A stretch of 64,000 nucleotides of DNA. It comes from Marinimicrococcus sp033875255. Its GTDB lineage: Bacteria > Pseudomonadota > Alphaproteobacteria > Geminicoccales > Geminicoccaceae. Where the stretch lies: contig JAWZSN010000013.1 of the NCBI GenBank assembly GCA_033875255.1, forward strand, positions 1 to 64,000. The letters are read 5' to 3'. The translations under genes were made by a program, and so were the position numbers. Each line of letters starts with the position of its first letter. Position 1 is the first letter of the stretch. This document shows, in pieces, positions 54,904 to 62,536 of the stretch. Below the pieces are notes generated by a model, which did not search any database, was not told the origin of the DNA, and saw only the letters and a program-made list of their open reading frames with translations.

Positions 54904-55865
54904 GAGCGCTGCTCCCGGCCCTCGACATAGCCCAGCGTGCCCAGGCCGAAGAAGGCCAGGATGACGCCCACCACGGCCGAGCCCACCAGGGTGAGGCCGA
55001 TCCCCAGCGCCGCCCCGAGGCCGGCGTCGCCGAGCTGGAAGAAGGCGTCGTAGACGGCACTGGCTATGAAGTCGTTGCCGCCGCCGCCCATGATCTCTGG
55101 CATGGCGAAGTCGGTGAGGGTGAGAGTGAAGACGACGATGCCGGCGGCCACGATGCCGGGCCGCGCCATGGGCAGCAGGATGTGGCGGAAGGTGGCGAAC
55201 GGTCGGGCCCCGAGGCTGGCCGATGCGAGCTCCACCTCGACCGGCACGGCGGTGAGCGCCGGCGCCAGCATCAGGACGGCAAAGGGCAGCATGTACTGGA
55301 CCAGGCCGATCAGCACCGCGGTGTAGGTGAAGGCGAGGCTCGAGGGCGGCAGGCCCAGCCCGTCGAGGAGCGCGTTCAAGAGGCCCTGCTTGCCCAGGAT
55401 GATGAGCCAGCCATAGGCGCGCACCACCTGGCCGATGAAGAAGGGCAGGAACAGCGAGACCAGCAGCAGTTTGCGGAGCCAGGCGTGCGGCGTGCGCACC
55501 ATCATCCAGGCATAGGGGAAGGCCAGCGCCAGGGTCGCGGCGGTGACGACGAGCCCTGCCATGAGGGTGCGCAGGGCGATGACGCCATAGACCGGGCGCG
55601 TCGCCAGCGTGGCGTAGTTGCCCAGCGCATAATCCTCGGCGAGGCGGAAGGTGGCCCGGTCGAGAGGGCGCAGGCTGGCGTCGAGCAGCGGGATCAGCCC
55701 GGCCGCCAGAAGGCCGGTGAGCAGCACCGCCGGCAGCAGGAAGAGCCAAGGGGTGAGCGCCGCCATCCGCGCCGGCCAGAGACGCTCGCGCGCCGCCTCG
55801 AGCAGATCGAGCAGCCGCAGGCCGATCGGCCGCCCCGCACCCTTGTCGTGAATCGTCGATGCCAT
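54900..55865 (-). CDS. ABC transporter permease, PotB type
   Basis: 321-residue permease with six helices; signature VELASASLGARPFATFRHIL and FVVFTLTLTDFAMPEIMGGG-like segment are those of polyamine/Fe-type systems. Overlaps its partner by four bases. 46 bases after the binding-protein gene. Confidence 0.9.
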   Translation of the reverse strand: MASTIHDKGAGRPIGLRLLDLLEAARERLWPARMAALTPWLFLLPAVLLTGLLAAGLIPLLDASLRPLDRATFRLAEDYALGNYATLATRPVYGVIALRTLMAGLVVTAATLALAFPYAWMMVRTPHAWLRKLLLVSLFLPFFIGQVVRAYGWLIILGKQGLLNALLDGLGLPPSSLAFTYTAVLIGLVQYMLPFAVLMLAPALTAVPVEVELASASLGARPFATFRHILLPMARPGIVAAGIVVFTLTLTDFAMPEIMGGGGNDFIASAVYDAFFQLGDAGLGAALGIGLTLVGSAVVGVILAFFGLGTLGYVEGREQRS

Positions 55866-55911
55866 CGCTCTCGCCCGGCGGCGCGGAGGCCGGAGCCTCC
55901 GCGCCGGCCGC

Positions 55912-57009
55912 TCAGCCCTGCATGATCTCGTTGAACTTCTGGAACCAGTCGCTCTCGTGCTCGACCAGGACGCGGGTGGGCACCGAGAGCAGCCGCTCGA
56001 AATCCTCGGGGCTGGTGGGGAAGGCCGGATCGCCCTTAAGGTCCTCGGGCGGGGTCAGGCCCGGCCGCAGGCCCGGCAGGCCGAGGCCGCTGGTCCACTT
56101 CTGCTGGGCCTGCTGCGACATAGCGAAGTTCACGTACTCCTTGGCCCAGTGCAGCTCGTTCTCGGGCAGGCCCCTGGGGATCCACATCCCGTCGGTGTCG
56201 ACCTTGCAGCCCTCCTTGGGCACCGTCCAGGCGACGTCGATGCCGTTCTGGCGGGCGGCGCGGGCGTTGCTCAGGATCGTGCAGGCGACGTCGATCTCGC
56301 CGTTCTGGAACCAGGTGGTGAAGTCCGGGTCCTCGCCCAGGAGCGGCTGCTGTTCCTTGACCTTGCGGATGAAGTCCCAGGCGGGCTCCATGTCGCCCGG
56401 AACGCCGGCCATGGTGCCGCCGCCGGCGATCTGCGCCACCGGATGGAAGCCGATGCCGTCGTCATAGAGGGCGATCCGGCCCTTGAAGCGCGGATCGAGC
56501 AGGACGTCCCAGCTCTCCGGCGCGCCCTCGGGGAAGGCCGCCTCGCGGTAGGCCAGCACGTAGACATAGGAGTACATGTTGATGAGCGGCACGCCGTCGA
56601 AGCCGGCGGGACGGGCCGCGGGCAGCATCTCCTCGAGGTTGGGCAGCCCGCCCAGATCCTCGGTGACGCCGCGCAGCGCCGACTTGGTGGCGTTGGTGGA
56701 GGTGTCCCAGTTCACGTGGATGGGCGGCACCCGGCCCTGGTCCACCGCCGCCCAGATCTTCGGGCGGATCTCGTTGTCCTCGGTGAGGTCGTGGCGCACC
56801 GCGATGCCGGTCATCTCGCTGAACGGCTTGGAAACACCCTCGTTCAGCGAGTCCACCCACACACCGCCCCAGGCGCGCACGATGAGCTCGCGGGGCTTTT
56901 CCTGCGCCGCCGCGCGACGCCAGGCCCAGGGCGCCGCCAGCATGGCGCCGCCGGCCGCGGTGGCGCCCAGCAGCCGCCGCCGCGAGACGGAGATCGTCTT
57001 CTCGCTCAT
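55912..57009 (-). CDS. Extracellular solute-binding protein (PotD-like), Tat-exported
   Basis: 365 residues. N-terminus SRRRLLGATAAGGAMLAAP with the twin-arginine motif, so Tat export is predicted. Mature part LIVRAWGGVWVDSLNEGV and INMYSYVYVLAYREAAFPEG resemble spermidine/putrescine-type receptors. ATG 57009. Ligand unknown; adjacency to a HisD-like enzyme hints at an amino-alcohol or polyamine-like compound. Confidence 0.9.
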   Translation of the reverse strand: MSEKTISVSRRRLLGATAAGGAMLAAPWAWRRAAAQEKPRELIVRAWGGVWVDSLNEGVSKPFSEMTGIAVRHDLTEDNEIRPKIWAAVDQGRVPPIHVNWDTSTNATKSALRGVTEDLGGLPNLEEMLPAARPAGFDGVPLINMYSYVYVLAYREAAFPEGAPESWDVLLDPRFKGRIALYDDGIGFHPVAQIAGGGTMAGVPGDMEPAWDFIRKVKEQQPLLGEDPDFTTWFQNGEIDVACTILSNARAARQNGIDVAWTVPKEGCKVDTDGMWIPRGLPENELHWAKEYVNFAMSQQAQQKWTSGLGLPGLRPGLTPPEDLKGDPAFPTSPEDFERLLSVPTRVLVEHESDWFQKFNEIMQG

Positions 57010-57041
57010 CGCTCTTCTCCCGTTGACCCGCCGCTGGAAGC

Positions 57042-58154
57042 TCAGGCGGGGAAGACCATCAAATCGCGGTGCCGCCAGGCGACCGTCACCCGCTCGCCCG
57101 GCGCGTGCCGCGGATGGGCCAGCGGGTCGAGGTCGAAGAGGCGCAGCGGGATCCCGCCCAAGGACGGCATCCTCAGCTCGTAGACGAACCGGTCGCCCTC
57201 GAACACCACCTCGACCACCTCGCCCTCGACGCGACTCTCCTCGGGGGCGGTCGCACCCGTGCCGGCGATCCGCACCCGCTCGGCGCGCACCGCCGCCGCT
57301 ACCGCAGCACCCGGCGCCAGGGAGGGATCGGCGCACAGCCCCTCGAGTGGCGTGCCCTCCACCTCGATCACGGCCCGTCCGTCGGCAAGGCTCGAGAGGC
57401 GGCCGGGCAGGAAGTTGGTAACACCCAAAAAGCCCGCGACGAAACGGTTGGCTGGCCGGGCATAGGTGTCCACCGGGTTGGCGGCCTGCTGGATGCGGCC
57501 GCCCTCCATCACGAGGATCCGGTCGGACATCACCAGCGCCTCGCGCTGGTCATGGGTGACGTTGATGGTGGTGACGCCGAGCTCGCGCTGGATGCGGCGG
57601 AACTCGAGCTGCATGTCCTCGCGCAGCTTGCGGTCGAGCGCTGCCAGCGGCTCGTCGAGCAGCAGGAGGTCAGGCTCGAAGACCAGGGCGCGGGCAATGG
57701 CCACGCGCTGCTGCTGCCCGCCCGAGAGCTCGTGCGGACGCCGGCCGCCCAGCCCACCCAGGCGCACGATGGAAAGGTAGCGCTCGACCCGCTCCGCCAT
57801 GCCCTGGCGCGGGAAGCCCCGCATCTTCAGCGGATAGGCCACGTTCTGGGCGGCGGTCATGTGGGGGAAGAGGGCGAGCTTCTGGAAGACCATGCCGATC
57901 GAGCGCCGCCACGGCGGATCGGCCGCCACCGGCCTGCCGTTGAGCACGATGGAGCCGCCGTCGGGCCGGATGAATCCGGCGATCATGCGCAAAAGCGTGG
58001 TCTTGCCGCAGCCCGAGGGGCCCAGGATGGTCAGGAAGGAGCCTGGCTCCAGGTCGAAGGAGGCCGTCTCCACGGCCAGCGTCCCGCCGAACCGCTTGCT
58101 CACCCGCTCGAGCCGGACCATCGGCTCGGCCGCAGCCGTCGTGGCCTGCGCCAA
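57042..58154 (-). CDS. ABC transporter ATP-binding protein, PotA type
   Basis: 370-residue ATPase. Walker A GPSGCGKTTLLRM, signature LSGGQQQRVAIARAL, Walker B LLLLDEPLAALD, H-loop THDQREALVMSDR, C-terminal TOBE domain. First gene of potADBC-like/hisD/GNAT operon. Divergent from the SDR gene. Confidence 0.95.
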   Translation of the reverse strand: MAQATTAAAEPMVRLERVSKRFGGTLAVETASFDLEPGSFLTILGPSGCGKTTLLRMIAGFIRPDGGSIVLNGRPVAADPPWRRSIGMVFQKLALFPHMTAAQNVAYPLKMRGFPRQGMAERVERYLSIVRLGGLGGRRPHELSGGQQQRVAIARALVFEPDLLLLDEPLAALDRKLREDMQLEFRRIQRELGVTTINVTHDQREALVMSDRILVMEGGRIQQAANPVDTYARPANRFVAGFLGVTNFLPGRLSSLADGRAVIEVEGTPLEGLCADPSLAPGAAVAAAVRAERVRIAGTGATAPEESRVEGEVVEVVFEGDRFVYELRMPSLGGIPLRLFDLDPLAHPRHAPGERVTVAWRHRDLMVFPA

Positions 58155-58286
58155 CCTTTCCTCTCCTCGCCATGGAGCGCGGCGCGCACACTGCCCAAGC
58201 GCCGGGGCTTCGGCAAGCCCGCCAGGCTTGGCAAGGCGGGCCGGGTGGTGCTTTCAGGGCCTTGTCATCACCGGAGGTGCAGCCCG

Positions 58287-59063
58287 TTGAACGCTCCCGT
58301 CAAGACGAGCTTCTCGCTCGAAGGAAGGAAGGTGCTCGTGACCGGCGCCTCGCGCGGCATCGGCGAGGCGCTGGCGGCAGGCCTGGCAGCGCACGGCGCC
58401 GACGTCGCGATCGCCGCCCGCGAGGAGGCGCGCCTCGCGCGCTGTGCTGCCGCCATCGAGGCTGTCGGCCGCAAGGCGGTGCGCCTCGCCATGGACGTGG
58501 CGTCGGTGGAGTCGATCGCGGCCGGCGTCGAGACGGCGGCGCGCGGGCTGGGCGGCCTCGACATCCTGATCAACAATGCCGGGATCGAGGAGGTGCGCCC
58601 CTCGCTGGAGGTCGACGAGGCCCTTTGGGACCGCATCCAGGACACCAACCTCAAGGGCGCCTTCTTCTGCGCCCGGGCGGCCGCCTCGGTGATGCGCGGG
58701 CAGGGTGGCGGGGCCATCCTCAACATGTGCTCGCTGACCTCGGGCGTGGGCGTGCCCACCGCCGCTTCCTACGGCGCGTCGAAGTCGGGCCTTCTCGGCC
58801 TGACCCGCACCCTTGCCGCCGAGTGGGCGTCGCTGGGCATCCGCGTCAACGCGCTCGGGCCCGGCTACTTTCGTACCGATCTCACCGAGGTCTTCTATCA
58901 GGACCGGGCGTGGTGCGAGACGATGCTGGGCAAGATCCCCGCCGGCCGGTTCGGCGAGCTCGAGGATCTGGTGGGGCCGGCAGTGTTCTTGTGCTCCGAC
59001 GCGGCGCGCTACGTCACCGGCCAGCTCCTCTATGTCGATGGCGGCTTCATGGCTTCCATCTGA
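58287..59063 (+). CDS. Short-chain dehydrogenase/reductase
   Basis: 258 residues. Cofactor motif TGASRGIGEAL, NNAG as INNAGIEEVRP, catalytic Ser in MCSLTSGVG, YxxxK in YGASKSGLLG. TTG 58287 has GGAGG eight bases upstream. The family includes 2-deoxy-D-gluconate and 3-oxoacyl reductases; substrate not determinable. Confidence 0.88.
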   Translation: MNAPVKTSFSLEGRKVLVTGASRGIGEALAAGLAAHGADVAIAAREEARLARCAAAIEAVGRKAVRLAMDVASVESIAAGVETAARGLGGLDILINNAGIEEVRPSLEVDEALWDRIQDTNLKGAFFCARAAASVMRGQGGGAILNMCSLTSGVGVPTAASYGASKSGLLGLTRTLAAEWASLGIRVNALGPGYFRTDLTEVFYQDRAWCETMLGKIPAGRFGELEDLVGPAVFLCSDAARYVTGQLLYVDGGFMASI

Positions 59064-59135
59064 GCCGCGCCATCGACCTCGTCGGGCAGGGGCGCTATGC
59101 GTGGCGTCGAGCCCCACATCACGAGGTTATGCAGG

Positions 59136-59579
59136 ATGGACCAGCAGCGGTTCCGTCGTCTGAGCGACGATTTCTACGTGGCGCCGCAGCTCGCGGCGGA
59201 GGATTTCGCGGCGGCCGCGGCGCTGGGGATCAAGACGGTCCTCAACAACCGCCCGGACGGCGAGGATCCCTCCCAGCTGCAGAGCGACGCGGCGGCCCGG
59301 GCGGCGGCCGAGGCCGGCCTGGCCTACCATTACCTGCCGGTGCCGAGCGGCGGCATGAGCCTCGAGCATGTCGAGGCGGAGCGCGTCGCCATCGAGGAGG
59401 CCCAGGGGCCATTCCTCGCCTATTGCCGCTCGGGCACCCGTTCCTGCCATCTGTGGGCCTTCGTCAAGGCCGGCAGCCGGCCCGTCGAGGAGATCGTCGC
59501 CGCTGCGGCTGCCGCCGGCTACGACCTGCAGCCGGCGGCCCAGACGATCCGCACGCTGGCTACCCGGAACGCTAGCTGA
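59136..59579 (+). CDS. DUF442 / TIGR01244 family phosphatase-like protein
   Basis: 147 residues. N-terminus RLSDDFYVAPQLAAEDF, LGIKTVLNNRPDGEDPSQ, and a Cys-based P-loop YCRSGTRSCHLW are those of the TIGR01244 (BLH-associated) family, which resembles dual-specificity phosphatases or sulfur transferases. ATG 59136. Follows SDR by 72 bases. Confidence 0.88.
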   Translation: MDQQRFRRLSDDFYVAPQLAAEDFAAAAALGIKTVLNNRPDGEDPSQLQSDAAARAAAEAGLAYHYLPVPSGGMSLEHVEAERVAIEEAQGPFLAYCRSGTRSCHLWAFVKAGSRPVEEIVAAAAAAGYDLQPAAQTIRTLATRNAS

Positions 59580-59636
59580 GCGACTTCTTGTCGCCGCCGC
59601 TCGCGCATGGCGGTCATGCGAGGCTCGCGCTTGCCT

Positions 59637-59661
59637 CCGCCGCGGCTTGGCGGCAATTTTT
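59637..59661 (+). terminator. Probable Rho-independent terminator after the DUF442 gene
   Basis: Stem CCGCC / GGCGG with possible extension TTG/CAA, loop GCGGCTT, followed by five T (59657-59661); 57 bases after the stop codon. Confidence 0.5.
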
Positions 59662-59978
59662 GTGCAACGCAGCAAGGTGCGCGAGACGACGAGTGCGCAA
59701 ATATGCGCCGTCTGATTGTGCAGCGCAGCAGGGCGTGAAGGCGGTCCCCCGCCGCCTCGTGGCAGGTCGTTCCCCCTGAGATGGCGACCCGCCGCCGCGC
59801 CGGCTGTGCACCCGGGGCGGGCCGTGGCGTCTCCCGAGATGCTCGGTCGCCAGCGAAGACGGAAGACCGAGGGACGTCCCCCCCGTGCCTCCGGCTCTAC
59901 CGTCTTCGAGCGTTGAAGAGCGGCCGGCCCCTCTCCCCCAGGGGCCGGCCGTTTTGTATTCCGCCTGCCGCCTGCTCC
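59662..59978. other. Gene-free region with a duplicated motif and a candidate structured RNA
   Basis: TTGTGCAACGCAGCA (about 59661-59675) and TTGTGCAGCGCAGCA (about 59716-59731) are near-identical direct repeats 55 bases apart. Further right, CGAAGACGG (about 59853-59862) and CCGTCTTCG (59899-59908) can pair around a 40-base interior, and an intrinsic terminator follows at 59921. No coding frame is convincing. Confidence 0.5.
59921..59960 (+). terminator. Strong intrinsic terminator on the plus strand
   Basis: Perfect 11-bp stem CGGCCGGCCCC / GGGGCCGGCCG, loop TCTCCCCCA, then TTTTGTATT. The T-tract is on the plus strand although the nearest plus-strand gene ends 340 bases earlier and has its own hairpin; opgH converges from the right. 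Confidence 0.8.
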
Positions 59979-62501
59979 TCAGGCCACCGCCGTCACCGGG
60001 CCGCTTTGCGGGTCGGCCAGCGCCGCCTCGACCCCCGGGCCCAGCGCCGCCACGAGCCGCGGCTCGCTGTCGGGCCAGTGCAGCCAGGCCTCCAGATGCA
60101 GTCGCTCGAGCATCTCGGTGTCCTCGAGCAAAGCGCGCCGCTCCGCCTTCTCGAGCAAAGCCGGCCCCAGATAGATCGCCTTGCGCTCGAGCAGGCGGCG
60201 CTCGGCCGGCGGCAGCGGCGGCGAGGTGCGAAAGGCCCGCAGGAGCTGCAGGTGCAGCGCGTTGGCCTGTGGCTCCATCACCGCACGGACCAGCCGCTCG
60301 AGGGTGCTGGGTCCAGTCCCCGCGGGCCGCATCCCCGCAAGTTCCCACATCACTGCCGGCGGCATCGCCTCCTCGCTGATTCGCAGCAGCCCGGCCGCTG
60401 CCAGGCGCTGCCCGGCCTTCTCGCTGGCGCCCAGGAGAGCCAGCGGCACGGCCAGGATCAAGCCGGCCAGAACCGGCACCAGCCAGAGGAACAGCAGCGG
60501 GGTGGCGTGCCAGACGCCGAAGGCGGCGGCGATGCCGATCACCGTCGGCCAAAAGAAGCTCGCCACGGCCGCCGCGACGTCGCCGCTGGCAGCGTCGCGG
60601 CGCTGCGGCTTCCACTCGATCGCCCCGCCCATCAGGATCGTCAGCACGAACCAGGTGTGCATCAGCATCATCACCGGGGCTACCAGGGCCGAATAGAGGG
60701 TCTCGATCAGCATGCTGCCGACGACCCGGGCGGTGCCGCCCAGCCGGCGCCGGCGCGGGGCATCGAGCAGGGCCACGGCGAGGCCCAGGAACTTGGGCAC
60801 GAACAGCATGCCCAGCGTCGCCAGGAGGAGCAGCGTCGCCTCGAACGAGACCGAGACCGGAAACACCGGGAAGGGCCAGCCTTCCGCGAAATAGAGCGGC
60901 TGGGTGTGGGTGAGCTCCCACGCCTGGAGGGCCGAGAGGACGAGGAAGATCAGCCATAGCGGCGAGGTCACGTAGGCCATGATGCCGATGGCCAGGTGCA
61001 GGCGGCTGACCCAGTGCAGGTGCCGGGCGAACAGGACGCGGCCATGCTGCAGGTTGCCCTGGCACCAGCGGCGGTCGCGGGTGCCGAAATCCTCGATGGT
61101 CGGCGGCGGCTCCTCATAGGAGCCGTCGAGATCGTCGGCGATCCATACCTGCCAGCCGCCGCGCCGCATCAAGGCGGCCTCGACGAAGTCGTGGCTGAGG
61201 ATCGGGCCGCCGAAGGGGGCGCGTCCGGGAAGATTGGGCAGGCCGCACAGCTCGATGAAGGGCCGCACCCGGATGATCGCGTTGTGACCCCAGTAATTGC
61301 CCTCGCCGCGCGCCCAAAAGCCGATGCCGGCGGCGGCCAGCGGGCCGTAGAGCTCGCCGGCCGCCTGCAGCACCCGGGCGAACAGGGTGCGGCCGCGCAC
61401 CAGTTTGGGCGGCGCCTGGATCAGCCCCACGCGCGGGTTCTCGTCCATGCGCCGGACCAGCTCGAGCATGGCGCGGGCGGTCATCAGGCTGTCGGCGTCG
61501 AGGACCAGCATGTAGGCGTAGTTGGCGCCGAAGCGGGTCAGGAAGTCCTCGATATTGCCGGTCTTGCGGGCGATGTTGCGGTCGCGGCGGCGGTAGAAGA
61601 CGCGGTCGACGTCGCCGACCTCCTGGCGGAGCTGCCGCCACGCCTCGACCTCGGCCAGCCAGACGTCGGGATCGGTGGTGTCGCTCAGGATCACCAGGTC
61701 GCAGCGTCGATCCTCGGGCGCGGTGCGACGCAGGTCCTGCCACATCGCCTTGAGGCCGGCGAAGACCCGTTCGGTGCCCTCGTTGTAGATCGGCATGACG
61801 ATGGCGACCCGGCCGGCCGCCTCGCCGGGATCGGGCAGCGCGGTGGGCGCGGTGCCCTTCCACCAGCGCTGAAGCATCACCACGAAGCCCGCGGAGAGCG
61901 TCCAGAAGGATTGCGCCAGCCAGAGCGCCAGCAGGGAGAAGATGGCGATATGCGCCAGATCCAGCGCCGAGAGCCCGTTGGAGGCGAGGATCTGCGCGAA
62001 GGTGAGCACGGTCCACACGGTGGTGAGCAGGATGAGGACCAAAAAGGCGCTGCGGCGGCGCCGTGCGGTGGGACCCGGCCGCACGTCGGCCGGCCGCGCC
62101 GAGGCGCGGATGCGCCGTTCCTCGTGCTCGCGCGGGATCAGCACCGGGCGCGGCAGCCAGCGGCCGCGCCGCCAGCGCAGGGCGGGGAGCAGCGACTGGC
62201 GGCGGATCGAGCTGGGTATCTGGTGCGGTGTCAGCCGGCCGTCGCGCGCCTCGAGGGCGGCGGGATCGAGGGTCAGCATCCGCCGGGCGTCCTGCAGCAC
62301 CCGGCGCGCCGCCTCCTCGCGGGTCTCCGGCTCGCCGCGCTCGGCGGCACGCCCGGTCAGGGCGGCGGCATTGTCGGTGGCGGCCGAAGGCTCGAGGCCG
62401 GCGGCCACGAGATAGGCCCGCGCACGCCCCTGCGCCGCCGCCCAGCAACGCGCCACGCGTCCCAGAACGGGCTCTCCGCCCTCACGGGTCGAGACCGCCA
62501 T
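59979..62501 (-). CDS. opgH: Glucans biosynthesis glucosyltransferase H
   Basis: 840-residue inner-membrane GT2 enzyme making the beta-1,2 backbone of osmoregulated periplasmic glucans from UDP-glucose. About eight TM helices; the catalytic loop has IVMPIYNEGTERVFAGL, LVLDADSLMT (DxD), SHDFVEAALMRRGGW and RDRRWCQGNLQH (the Q/RxxRW site). A conserved N-terminal cytoplasmic region precedes TM1. 35 bases downstream of opgG; same operon. Confidence 0.95.
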   Translation of the reverse strand: MAVSTREGGEPVLGRVARCWAAAQGRARAYLVAAGLEPSAATDNAAALTGRAAERGEPETREEAARRVLQDARRMLTLDPAALEARDGRLTPHQIPSSIRRQSLLPALRWRRGRWLPRPVLIPREHEERRIRASARPADVRPGPTARRRRSAFLVLILLTTVWTVLTFAQILASNGLSALDLAHIAIFSLLALWLAQSFWTLSAGFVVMLQRWWKGTAPTALPDPGEAAGRVAIVMPIYNEGTERVFAGLKAMWQDLRRTAPEDRRCDLVILSDTTDPDVWLAEVEAWRQLRQEVGDVDRVFYRRRDRNIARKTGNIEDFLTRFGANYAYMLVLDADSLMTARAMLELVRRMDENPRVGLIQAPPKLVRGRTLFARVLQAAGELYGPLAAAGIGFWARGEGNYWGHNAIIRVRPFIELCGLPNLPGRAPFGGPILSHDFVEAALMRRGGWQVWIADDLDGSYEEPPPTIEDFGTRDRRWCQGNLQHGRVLFARHLHWVSRLHLAIGIMAYVTSPLWLIFLVLSALQAWELTHTQPLYFAEGWPFPVFPVSVSFEATLLLLATLGMLFVPKFLGLAVALLDAPRRRRLGGTARVVGSMLIETLYSALVAPVMMLMHTWFVLTILMGGAIEWKPQRRDAASGDVAAAVASFFWPTVIGIAAAFGVWHATPLLFLWLVPVLAGLILAVPLALLGASEKAGQRLAAAGLLRISEEAMPPAVMWELAGMRPAGTGPSTLERLVRAVMEPQANALHLQLLRAFRTSPPLPPAERRLLERKAIYLGPALLEKAERRALLEDTEMLERLHLEAWLHWPDSEPRLVAALGPGVEAALADPQSGPVTAVA

Positions 62502-62536
62502 GGATGCACCTTCCTCCCCGCGTGACGGGGCTCCGT

